A DNA stretch of 7,962 nucleotides from Legionellales bacterium (lineage in GTDB: Bacteria; Pseudomonadota; Gammaproteobacteria; Berkiellales; Berkiellaceae): NCBI GenBank assembly GCA_023266435.1, contig JAHFQF010000105.1, forward strand, positions 1 to 7,962, read 5' to 3'. Every line of letters begins with the position of its first letter. The first letter of the stretch is position 1. The position numbers and the translations under genes are program-made. Below are positions 1 to 5,401 of this stretch, one piece after another. The notes under the pieces are model-generated. The model made no database searches. It had not been told where the DNA came from and worked only from the letters and a program-made list of their open reading frames with translations.

Positions 1-426
1 TTTTTGTCTCAAATAAAACAGGGTGACTCTTTGGTTCTGGCACCGATTTATAGTCATTTAAGTTATGACATTGTGCCTGATCGCTCTGTCAGGATTACGC
101 AGCCTGATTTTTTGATTGTGGAGGGGTTAAACATACTCTCCCCTCGCTTAAGAGATTTTTTCGATTTCTCTATTTATTTAGATGCAGAAGAGGATATATT
201 AGAGGGCTGGTACACAGAGCGTTTCTTACGTTTATGTGAGGAAGGTGCTGAAGATCCCAATGCCTATTTTTACCGATATGCTGGGTGGGGGCCAGTAGAG
301 TTAAAAGCACGGGCCTCATTCATTTGGCATGAAATTAATCTGCCAAATTTAAGGCAAAATATCCTGCCGACTCGAAAAAAGGCGCATTTGGTGTTAAAAA
401 AATCCGCAGATCACGCCTTTTTATAG
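1..426 (+). CDS. coaA: Pantothenate kinase type I, C-terminal part (5' end outside window)
   Basis: This is the end of the prokaryotic type I pantothenate kinase, the cytosolic enzyme that phosphorylates pantothenate with ATP in the first step of coenzyme A synthesis. The frame is already open at base 1 (TTT TTG ...), so the TTG at base 4 is an internal Leu codon, not a start. Visible family motifs are YSHLSYD at residues 17-23 of the fragment (the Tyr and His line up with E. coli Tyr175 and His177 of the active site), VEGLNIL, DFSIYLDA, WYTERFLRL and the signature LRQNILPTRKKA near the end, whose Asn belongs to the pantothenate-binding set. By memory alignment, the loop before DFSIY is about 11 residues shorter than in E. 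coli and the C-terminus is also slightly shorter. coaA lies directly upstream of the tRNA-tufB cluster in E. coli too, which supports the call. The N-terminal P-loop is not in the window. Confidence 0.95.
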   Translation, partial: FLSQIKQGDSLVLAPIYSHLSYDIVPDRSVRITQPDFLIVEGLNILSPRLRDFFDFSIYLDAEEDILEGWYTERFLRLCEEGAEDPNAYFYRYAGWGPVELKARASFIWHEINLPNLRQNILPTRKKAHLVLKKSADHAFL

Positions 427-487
427 TGAAACCTCAGGATGACTTACACCCAAGGATATTTGGGGCATAAAAAAAGTGATCAAACCA

Positions 488-516
488 TTGTTATTACAAG
501 CAAGTCGTCGTAGAAT
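488..516 (+). promoter_or_regulatory. Candidate sigma-70 promoter of the tRNA-tuf unit, stringent-type discriminator
   Basis: A -35 box TTGTTA (488-493, 4 of 6 consensus bases) and a -10 box TAGAAT (511-516, 5 of 6) are separated by exactly 17 bases. The bases after the -10 box, GTAGCCCGC, are GC-rich, as in stable-RNA promoters under ppGpp control. Transcription would start near 523, leaving about 13 bases before the mature tRNA-Thr at 536. The 8-mer GTAGAATG recurs at 529-536, so a second -10-like box abuts the tRNA. That this promoter is used is inferred from position and boxes only. Confidence 0.6.
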
Positions 517-535
517 GTAGCCCGCAGTGTAGAAT

Positions 536-611
536 GCTGGTGTAGCTCAGTTGGTAGAGCAGCTGATTTGTAATCAGCCGGTCGCGGGTTCAACTCCTGT
601 CGCCAGCTCCA
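536..611 (+). tRNA. tRNA-Thr, anticodon TGT
   Basis: A complete 76-base cloverleaf. The acceptor arm GCTGGTG (536-542) pairs with CGCCAGC (601-607, one G-U), the D stem is GCTC/GAGC, and the anticodon stem is GCTGA/TCAGC around loop TTTGTAA with anticodon TGT at 569-571. The T arm has loop TTCAACT on a stem with two G-U pairs. The discriminator is T and the CCA end is encoded (609-611). It reads ACA and other Thr codons by wobble. It occupies the place of E. coli thrU, first in the tufB tRNA cluster. Confidence 0.97.
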
Positions 612-737
612 TAAAATGCACGTGTCCGCCGGCCTAGTTTAGGTAAGTGGTCTGGATGCGAAGACACTGCCAGCCAAAGAATGGTTGTTGACAAGAAATA
701 GTTGGTTAAGCAAAATACCAGCGATTTAATGAATTTA
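612..737 (+). other. Wide spacer between tRNA-Thr and tRNA-Tyr, no gene seen
   Basis: These 126 bases hold no convincing reading frame. In E. coli the matching gap is only a few bases. I see a long-range pairing GTGTC (622-626) with GACAC (663-667) and a small CCTA/TAGG hairpin inside it, with no following T-run, so no clear terminator. The right half holds the promoter candidate at 688-716. Confidence 0.6.
688..716 (+). promoter_or_regulatory. Candidate internal promoter for tRNA-Tyr/Gly/Thr and tuf
   Basis: A perfect -35 box TTGACA (688-693), a 17-base spacer and a -10 box CAAAAT (711-716, 4 of 6 consensus bases). A start near 723 would leave about 15 bases before tRNA-Tyr. It would let the last three tRNAs and tuf be transcribed separately from the first tRNA-Thr. 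Sequence match only; activity is inferred. Confidence 0.45.
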
Positions 738-822
738 GGAGGGGTTCCCGAGCGGCCAAAGGGATCAGACTGTAAATCTGACGGCTCAGCCTTCGGAGGT
801 TCGAATCCTCCCCCCTCCACCA
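738..822 (+). tRNA. tRNA-Tyr, anticodon GTA
   Basis: An 85-base class II tRNA with a 13-base variable arm (782-794), as expected for bacterial tRNA-Tyr. The acceptor GGAGGGG (738-744) pairs with CCCCTCC (812-818). The anticodon stem TCAGA/TCTGA closes loop CTGTAAA with GTA at 772-774. The T arm is GGAGG-TTCGAAT-CCTCC, the discriminator is A and CCA is encoded (820-822). It corresponds to E. coli tyrU. Confidence 0.97.
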
Positions 823-851
823 AATGATTTTAAGCCACTGTAAAGTGGTTT

Positions 852-925
<74 letters not shown>

Positions 926-944
926 GATATTGTAGTTAATTGTT

Positions 945-1019
<75 letters not shown>

Positions 1020-1036
1020 GAGGCTAGAGTGTAGGT

Positions 1037-1086
1037 ATGCCAGCGGTAAGTTGTGGTTTTCTAAACCATCAAATTGCTGCGCGCAT
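1037..1086 (+). promoter_or_regulatory. Long bulged hairpin in the tuf leader
   Basis: About 20 base pairs can form in four blocks: 1037-1040 with 1083-1086, 1041-1047 with 1073-1079 (two G-U), 1051-1053 with 1070-1072, and 1054-1059 with 1063-1068, closed by loop TCT. Bulges are CGC (1080-1082), AAG (1048-1050) and T1069. No T-run follows, so it is not an ordinary intrinsic terminator. A smaller hairpin AAGCCA/TGGCTT (1100-1114) lies nearer the ribosome site. Likely roles are processing between tRNA and mRNA or control of tuf; both are inferred. Confidence 0.5.
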
Positions 1087-1140
1087 GACGTTGGTTAAAA
1101 AGCCATGTTGGCTTAGAGATAGACTTAAGGGGCAATAGTC

Positions 1141-2325
1141 ATGGCAGAGTTTGAAAGAAACAAGCCGCATATAAACGTAGGTACCATTGGGCATGTGGAC
1201 CATGGTAAAACCAGTTTAACATCAGCGATTACCAAAGTGCTGGCCACCAAAGGATTGGCCCAAGAGCTTGCCTTTGACAAGATCGATAAAGCGCCAGAAG
1301 AGCGTGAGCGTGGCATTACCATTTCCACATCTCACGTTGAATATGAATCCACTAATCGCCACTATGCGCATGTGGATTGCCCAGGGCACGCAGACTATGT
1401 GAAAAACATGATCACTGGTGCGGCTCAAATGGACGGTGCAATTCTTGTGGTTTCTGCTGCAGACGGCCCTATGCCACAAACTCGCGAGCACATCTTGTTG
1501 GCTGGTCAGGTTGGCGTTCCTAATATCGTTGTATTCTTGAACAAAGTAGACATGGTTGATGACGAAGAGTTGTTAGAGCTCGTCGAAATGGAAGTGCGCG
1601 ACTTGTTAAATACTTATGGATTCCCCGGGGATGAGATTCCTTTTGTCAGAGGCTCTGCATTGAAGGCCTTGGAAGGGGATACTAGCGACATGGGCGCTGG
1701 CGCTATATTCAAATTAGTAGAAACAATGGATGAATATTTCCCGTTGCCAAAGCGTGATATTGACAAGCCCTTCCTGATGCCAGTAGAAGACGTATTCTCT
1801 ATTTCTGGTCGCGGCACAGTGGTAACTGGTCGTATTGAGCGTGGTGTTGTTAAGGTCGGTGAAGAAGTTGAAATCGTCGGCTTGCGTGATACACAAAAGA
1901 CGATTGTTACTGGGGTTGAAATGTTCCGTAAGCTGCTCAAACAAGGGGAAGCTGGGGACAACGTGGGTGTACTGTTGCGCGGCGTAAAGCGTGAAGACGT
2001 TGAACGTGGCCAAGTATTGGCGCACGTTAAGAGTGTTACTCCACACACAACTTTCAAAGCTGAGATTTACGTATTGTCCAAAGAAGAAGGTGGTCGTCAT
2101 ACGCCATTTTTCAAGGGATATCGTCCTCAGTTCTACTTCCGTACAACAGACGTAACCGGAATGGTGACATTGCAAGAAGGCGTCGAGATGGTAATGCCTG
2201 GTGACAACACCGCCGTTACAGTAACCTTGATTTCTCCTGTTGCAATGGAAGAAGGCTTGAAGTTCGCGATTCGTGAAGGCGGTCGTACAGTGGGTGCGGG
2301 CGTTGTTGCTGAGATTATCAAATAA
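1141..2325 (+). CDS. tuf: Translation elongation factor Tu (tufB position)
   Basis: EF-Tu is the GTPase that carries aminoacyl-tRNA to the ribosomal A site. At 394 residues it has full length. Domain 1 holds GHVDHGKT at 17-24 (P-loop), RGITI at 57-61 with the switch I Thr60, DCPGH at 79-83 with the catalytic His, NKVD at 134-137 and SAL at 172-174. Domains 2 and 3 follow (about 208-394) with intact stretches such as ISGRGTVVTGRIERG and GGRHTPFFKGYRPQFYFR. The ATG at 1141 is set by the N-terminal FERNKPH match and an AAGGGG ribosome site at 1127-1132. Unusual residues are Ser25 after GKT (Thr in E. coli), Gly122 where Arg or Lys is usual (LAGQVGVP), and Val136 in place of E. coli Cys137. It follows four tRNA genes, as tufB does. 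Whether a second tuf copy exists is not visible here. Confidence 0.98.
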   Translation: MAEFERNKPHINVGTIGHVDHGKTSLTSAITKVLATKGLAQELAFDKIDKAPEERERGITISTSHVEYESTNRHYAHVDCPGHADYVKNMITGAAQMDGAILVVSAADGPMPQTREHILLAGQVGVPNIVVFLNKVDMVDDEELLELVEMEVRDLLNTYGFPGDEIPFVRGSALKALEGDTSDMGAGAIFKLVETMDEYFPLPKRDIDKPFLMPVEDVFSISGRGTVVTGRIERGVVKVGEEVEIVGLRDTQKTIVTGVEMFRKLLKQGEAGDNVGVLLRGVKREDVERGQVLAHVKSVTPHTTFKAEIYVLSKEEGGRHTPFFKGYRPQFYFRTTDVTGMVTLQEGVEMVMPGDNTAVTVTLISPVAMEEGLKFAIREGGRTVGAGVVAEIIK

Positions 2326-2347
2326 TTTCAGTGTGCTTTAGAAGTTT

Positions 2348-2382
2348 GATAGGCTCGCGTTGTGTGAGCCTATCTTGTTATT
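2348..2382 (+). terminator. Hairpin after tuf, possible partial terminator or processing site
   Basis: A nine-base perfect stem GATAGGCTC (2348-2356) pairs with GAGCCTATC (2366-2374), and a further G-U and C-G pair leave a five-base loop. It is followed by TTGTTATT (2375-2382), a broken T-run, and then immediately by the first base of tRNA-Trp. It could end part of the tuf transcripts or mark a cleavage site; the weak T-run argues against full termination. Confidence 0.5.
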
Positions 2383-2458
2383 AGGCCAGTAGCTCAATTG
2401 GCAGAGTGGCGGTCTCCAAAACCGCAGGTTGGGGGTTCGATGCCCTCCTGGCCTGCCA
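2383..2458 (+). tRNA. tRNA-Trp, anticodon CCA
   Basis: A 76-base tRNA. The acceptor AGGCCAG (2383-2389) pairs with CTGGCCT (2448-2454), and the anticodon stem GCGGT/ACCGC closes loop CTCCAAA with CCA at 2416-2418. The T arm is GGGGG-TTCGATG-CCCTC, the discriminator G (a TrpRS identity base) and the 3' CCA is encoded (2456-2458). It sits between tuf and secE, unlike in E. coli. It starts right after the tuf hairpin and ends 16 bases before the secE start. Confidence 0.97.
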
Positions 2459-2474
2459 AACAAGGTCTGAATGC

Positions 2475-2861
2475 ATGTCTAAACAAGTTGCAGCAATTGG
2501 GGGAACCCTCGTCATGGATTATATGAAGTGGGGCCTGGTTATCGTGTTGTTAGGGGTTGGCATTGTTGCAAACCACCAATACAGCTCCGTTGCTTTTCTC
2601 TATCGTTTGCTTGTGGGAATAGCTTTGTTTAGCGTGGTGGTCGCTGTGGCTCTAAAAACGCCACAAGGTAGACAGTTTTGGCAATTTGCTCAGGCTTCAA
2701 AACTTGAGGTTCAAAAAGTAATTTGGCCAAATAAACAAGAAACAATGCAATCTACCATCGGTGTACTTGTCATGGTTGCCGTGATGGGGTTGATTTTATG
2801 GGGGCTTGACTCTATATTGCTCAAGTTTGTGGCTTGGCTTACTAGTTATGGAGCATCTTAA
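2475..2861 (+). CDS. secE: Preprotein translocase subunit SecE
   Basis: SecE is the essential clamp subunit of the SecYEG channel in the inner membrane. The protein is 128 residues (E. coli 127) and of the three-helix gammaproteobacterial form: membrane segments at about 17-33, 41-60 and 94-116. Between the second and third lies the cytoplasmic amphipathic helix with the conserved SKLEVQKVIWPNKQET (75-90), the family's most diagnostic stretch. The ATG at 2475 is chosen because AAGG at 2462-2465 stands nine bases upstream, the length fits, and any longer frame would run into tRNA-Trp. A later in-frame ATG at 2514 would shorten the N-terminal tail by 13 residues and cannot be fully excluded. 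nusG follows after five bases. Confidence 0.95.
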   Translation: MSKQVAAIGGTLVMDYMKWGLVIVLLGVGIVANHQYSSVAFLYRLLVGIALFSVVVAVALKTPQGRQFWQFAQASKLEVQKVIWPNKQETMQSTIGVLVMVAVMGLILWGLDSILLKFVAWLTSYGAS

Positions 2862-2866
2862 TACTC

Positions 2867-3421
2867 ATGGATACACCAACTGAAAATGCAGCCCTCCGCT
2901 GGTATGTAATCCAAGCGATGGTCGGATTTGAGCGACAAGTAGTAAAAAATTTAAGTGAAGCCATCACGCGTCATCACGTAGAAGAAAAGTTTGGGCAGAT
3001 ATTGGTGCCCACAGAGGAAGTGATTGAGATTCGTGGCGGTCAAAAACGTAAGAGTGAGCGTAAGTTCTTTCCTGGGTATGTTTTAGTCCAAATGGAAATG
3101 AGCGAAGAAACTTGGCACTTGGTTAGAAAAACACCAAGAGTGCTTGGTTTTATTGGTGGTTCGGCAGATAAGCCAGCACCCATTACGGACAAAGAAGCCC
3201 AAAATATTATCGATAGAATACAGGCCGGCCAGGATAAGCCAAAGCCCAAGACAATATTTGAGCCAGGTGAAGTGGTTCGTGTAACAGCAGGTCCATTTGC
3301 TGATTTTAATGGCGTAGTTGAGGAAGTCAATTACGAAAAAAGTCGCTTAAGAGTAGCGGTATTGATTTTTGGTCGTTCAACACCAGTCGAGCTTGAGTTC
3401 GGACAAGTTGAAAAAAGTTAA
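2867..3421 (+). CDS. nusG: Transcription termination/antitermination factor NusG
   Basis: NusG binds RNA polymerase as a processivity factor and links it to Rho or to ribosomal protein S10. The product has 184 residues (E. coli 181). The N-terminal NGN domain runs from RWYVIQAMVGFE (11-22) through KFFPGYVLVQMEM (66-78) to about 120; a Lys/Pro linker (124-128) leads to the C-terminal KOW domain, FEPGEVVRVTAGPF (131-144) to the end. IFGRSTPVELEF (167-178) contains the Phe equivalent to the E. coli residue that contacts S10. It starts five bases after the secE stop; GGAG at 2850-2853, inside the secE end, lies 13 bases away, so translation coupled to secE is likely. Confidence 0.97.
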   Translation: MDTPTENAALRWYVIQAMVGFERQVVKNLSEAITRHHVEEKFGQILVPTEEVIEIRGGQKRKSERKFFPGYVLVQMEMSEETWHLVRKTPRVLGFIGGSADKPAPITDKEAQNIIDRIQAGQDKPKPKTIFEPGEVVRVTAGPFADFNGVVEEVNYEKSRLRVAVLIFGRSTPVELEFGQVEKS

Positions 3422-3428
3422 TTAATAT
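3400..3428 (+). promoter_or_regulatory. Weak candidate promoter for rplK (L11-operon promoter position)
   Basis: CGGACA (3400-3405, 4 of 6 to TTGACA) and TAATAT (3423-3428, 4 of 6) are 17 bases apart at the end of nusG, followed by a GC-rich CGGGGAGCGC. The place matches that of the E. coli promoter serving rplKA. The boxes are poor, so this is tentative. Confidence 0.3.
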
Positions 3429-3433
3429 CGGGG

Positions 3434-3459
3434 AGCGCAATGCTTAGTCATTGTGCGCT
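3434..3459 (+). promoter_or_regulatory. rplK leader hairpin, possible L1 operator
   Basis: AGCGCA (3434-3439) pairs with TGCGCT (3454-3459); three more pairs (3440-3442 with 3449-3451) close a six-base loop, leaving a two-base TG bulge. It lies 27 bases before the rplK start. In E. coli L1 represses its own operon by binding the rplK leader, so this bulged stem is the natural place to look. Similarity to the L1 site on 23S rRNA was not shown. Confidence 0.4.
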
Positions 3460-3486
3460 TGTACCCACCAACGGAGGTTCTTTGCC

Positions 3487-3918
3487 ATGGCAAAAAAAGT
3501 AAATGCGCTCATTAAGTTGCAGGTTAAAGCGCAACAAGCAAATCCAAGCCCGCCTGTCGGGCCTGCATTGGGGCAACACGGTGTTAACATCATGGAGTTC
3601 TGCAAAACATTTAATGCACGAACCCAAGAGTACGAACCCGGTTTACCTTTACCTGTGATTATCACTGTATACAGTGATAGAAGTTTTACTTTCATTATCA
3701 AAACGCCTCCTGCTTCTATTTTGCTACTGAAAGCAGCAAAAATTAAAAAAGGAAGCAGTAAGCCCAATACTGACAAAGTAGCGAAAGTAACGAGAGCCGA
3801 TCTAGAAGCGATTGCAACCACTAAGATGTCTGATCTCACCGCAGCGGATATGGAAGCAGCGATCCGTACGATTGCAGGTAGCGCCCGAAGCATGGGTATA
3901 GAAGTTGTGGAGAAGTAA
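3487..3918 (+). CDS. rplK: 50S ribosomal protein L11 (uL11)
   Basis: L11 binds the GTPase-associated region of 23S rRNA at the base of the L12 stalk and is needed for RelA activation by uncharged tRNA. It has 143 residues (E. coli 142). The N-terminal domain shows the proline-rich switch PSPPVGPALGQHGVNIMEF (20-38), which faces the rRNA; the C-terminal rRNA-binding domain (about 73-143) includes the conserved GSARSMGI (131-138). Lys3 and Lys39 of the mature chain, substrates of the PrmA methylase in E. coli, are present. The ATG at 3487 is fixed by the family N-terminus AKKVNALIKLQV and by GGAGGT at 3473-3478. rplA follows after three bases. Confidence 0.98.
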   Translation: MAKKVNALIKLQVKAQQANPSPPVGPALGQHGVNIMEFCKTFNARTQEYEPGLPLPVIITVYSDRSFTFIIKTPPASILLLKAAKIKKGSSKPNTDKVAKVTRADLEAIATTKMSDLTAADMEAAIRTIAGSARSMGIEVVEK

Positions 3919-3921
3919 GAC

Positions 3922-4626
3922 ATGGCTAAATTATCAAAAAGAATGAAGGCAATCCAAGAACGCGTGCAAGCTGGCAAAGTATATTCTATTGAAGATGGTT
4001 TAAAGCTGCTCAAAGAAGTAAGCAATGCAAAATTCACCGAATCTGTTGATGTGGCTGTAGCGCTAGGGATTGATGCTCGTAAATCCGATCAGGTCGTCAG
4101 AGGCGCAACATTGTTGCCGCATGGTTCTGGTCGTACTTTGAAGGTTGCCGTGTTTGCGCAAGGTGCGCAAGCAGATGCAGCAAAAGCTGCTGGCGCTGAC
4201 ATTGTTGGTTTTGACGATCTTGCTGAAGCGATAAAAACTGATTTCGTTAAAGGTACATTACATTTTGATGTCTTGATTGCAACTCCTGATGCAATGCGTC
4301 TGGTGGGTCAATTAGGTCGAGTCTTGGGACCCAAAGGATTAATGCCTAATCCTAAAGTGGGTACAGTGACTACAGATGTTGAGAAAGCAGTGAAAAATGC
4401 CAAGGCTGGACAGGTTTCTTATAGAACCGATAAAGGCGGAATCATTCATTGCACGATTGGTAAAGCGGATTTTGAAGTCAATGCTTTGAATGAAAACTTA
4501 GCTGCGCTGATATCAGATCTGAAGAAGGGCAAACCAGCAAATGCAAAAGGTATCTATCTCAGAAAGATAGTGCTATCTACAACGATGGGGCCTGGTATAA
4601 CAGTTGATCATGCTGTATTGGCATAA
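3922..4626 (+). CDS. rplA: 50S ribosomal protein L1 (uL1)
   Basis: L1 forms the mobile stalk at the E-site side of the large subunit and helps release deacylated tRNA. In E. coli it also represses translation of the rplK-rplA mRNA. The 234 residues equal the E. coli length. Conserved stretches include KRMKAIQERV near the start, the signature LGRVLGPKGLMPNPKVGTV in the middle domain, and NLAALISDLKKGKP in the returning domain I. The ATG at 3922 lies three bases after the rplK stop with GGAGAAG just upstream inside the rplK end, so the two are translationally coupled. A 208-base leader without a gene separates it from rplJ. Confidence 0.98.
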   Translation: MAKLSKRMKAIQERVQAGKVYSIEDGLKLLKEVSNAKFTESVDVAVALGIDARKSDQVVRGATLLPHGSGRTLKVAVFAQGAQADAAKAAGADIVGFDDLAEAIKTDFVKGTLHFDVLIATPDAMRLVGQLGRVLGPKGLMPNPKVGTVTTDVEKAVKNAKAGQVSYRTDKGGIIHCTIGKADFEVNALNENLAALISDLKKGKPANAKGIYLRKIVLSTTMGPGITVDHAVLA

Positions 4627-4650
4627 AGCCTAACAGTAAGTAAAAAAGAA

Positions 4651-4736
4651 CTTTGGGTTGTAGAGGGTAAGCAATTGTCCTCTGCGGCTATCAAAGACCG
4701 TAGGTAATTTATTTTAAATGCTTTAAGCAACCTACG
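4651..4736 (+). promoter_or_regulatory. L10 leader RNA (rplJ-rplL autoregulatory element)
   Basis: The stretch resembles the ribosomal protein L10 leader family. CTTTG (4651-4655) pairs with CAAAG (4692-4696), enclosing AGAGG (4662-4666) paired with CCTCT (4679-4683). Next, CGTAGGT (4699-4705) pairs perfectly with ACCTACG (4730-4736) around an AT-rich loop. The junction AAAGACCGTAGGT resembles the E. coli leader as I remember it. In E. coli the L10-L12 complex binds here and reduces translation of rplJ and rplL. The site is about 100-180 bases before the start codon, a similar distance to E. coli. Confidence 0.85.
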
Positions 4737-4783
4737 CAGGTGGCAAACCAAACAGATATTCTGTCGCGTGTGTCACGATGAGT

Positions 4784-4803
4784 GGGGGCTCGTAAGAGTT
4801 CCT
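4784..4803 (+). promoter_or_regulatory. GNRA-capped hairpin near the rplJ ribosome site
   Basis: The eight-base arms 4784-4791 and 4796-4803 pair with three G-U pairs, closed by the tetraloop GTAA (4792-4795), a GNRA loop. The hairpin ends 19 bases before the AAGGAG ribosome site. It may be part of the switch that makes the ribosome site accessible or not; this is inferred. Confidence 0.45.
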
Positions 4804-4822
4804 GTGTATAAATGAGCTGATT

Positions 4823-4838
4823 AAGGAGCGAAATGTGA
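4823..4838 (+). promoter_or_regulatory. rplJ ribosome site with GTG start overlapped by an ATG-TGA start-stop
   Basis: AAGGAG (4823-4828) serves the GTG at 4835, six bases away. Two bases earlier an ATG (4833-4835) in another frame is followed at once by TGA (4836-4838). There is no in-frame ATG nearby for L10, and the N-terminal family match begins exactly at the GTG. Confidence 0.7.
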
Positions 4839-5362
4839 CTTTAAATTTAGCTGATAAGCAAGCTATTGTTGCTGAAGTCTCGCAAATCGCCCGTCAAGCT
4901 ATCTCTTTTGTGGCAGCAGACTACCGTGGTTTGACGGTACCTGAAATGACACAATTGCGTAAAGAAGCACGTAGCGCTGGGGTCTACCTCAGGGTTGTGC
5001 GTAATACTTTAGCGCGCAGAGCGGTGGAAGGTACATCTTTTGAATGCATTCAGTCTTCATTAGTTGGGCCATTAATTTTAGCATTTGCTGAACATGAGCC
5101 AAGTGCGCCTGCTAAATTATTTAAACAATACGCTAAGGACAATGCAAAGTTCGAAGTAAAGGTCTTGTCAGTCGGTGGGCAAGTTTACAGCGCAACTCAA
5201 ATCGACGCGGTGGCTTCATTGCCTACTCGTGACGAAGCGCTTTCTAAACTGATGTCAGCCATGCAAGCTCCGATTACTAAGTTGGTTCGGACTTTTGTTG
5301 CGCCACAAGAGAAATTAGTGAGAACGTTGGCTGCTGTGAGAGATCAAAAGCAATCGGCATAA
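4835..5362 (+). CDS. rplJ: 50S ribosomal protein L10 (uL10), extended C-terminal helix
   Basis: L10 anchors the L12 dimers of the ribosomal stalk that recruit translation GTPases; with L12 it represses its own mRNA in E. coli. It starts with GTG: TLNLADKQAIVAEVS matches the E. coli N-terminus from this codon. The globular rRNA-binding domain holds DYRGLTVPEMTQLR, GVYLRVVRNTLARRAVEGT (50-68) and ALSKLMSAMQAP. It has 175 residues against 165 in E. coli; the extra length is in the last helix, which binds L12. There KLVRT occurs twice, at 149-153 and 160-164, 11 residues apart, where E. coli has it once. This suggests room for one more L12 dimer. rplL follows after 39 bases. Confidence 0.98.
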   Translation: MTLNLADKQAIVAEVSQIARQAISFVAADYRGLTVPEMTQLRKEARSAGVYLRVVRNTLARRAVEGTSFECIQSSLVGPLILAFAEHEPSAPAKLFKQYAKDNAKFEVKVLSVGGQVYSATQIDAVASLPTRDEALSKLMSAMQAPITKLVRTFVAPQEKLVRTLAAVRDQKQSA

Positions 5363-5401
5363 TTGTTTTCCAAATATTGTAATTTTTTAGGGGATATTAA
5401 G

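Noticed and set aside
449..464. CCCAA/TTGGG hairpin after coaA as a terminator
   Set aside because: Only five pairs, and it is followed by an A-run rather than a T-run on the + strand; read on the minus strand there is no gene to end there.
2406..2474. An upstream extension of secE beginning inside tRNA-Trp
   Set aside because: It would translate the tRNA anticodon arm and add 23 residues absent from the family; the ATG at 2475 has a ribosome site and gives normal length.
3451..3486. A TTG start for rplK 12 codons upstream
   Set aside because: The L11 family N-terminus begins at the ATG 3487, which has a strong GGAGGT site.
3444..4037. A 197-codon open frame on the minus strand opposite rplK and rplA
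   Set aside because: It lies antisense to two certain ribosomal protein genes and has no recognisable domain; it is a by-product of their codon pattern. The same holds for other antisense frames in tuf, nusG, rplL and rpoB.
4618..4646. TTGGCA-17-TAAAAA as a promoter for rplJ
   Set aside because: The boxes are fair, but the start would fall near 4653, inside the first stem of the L10 leader, and would destroy the regulatory fold.
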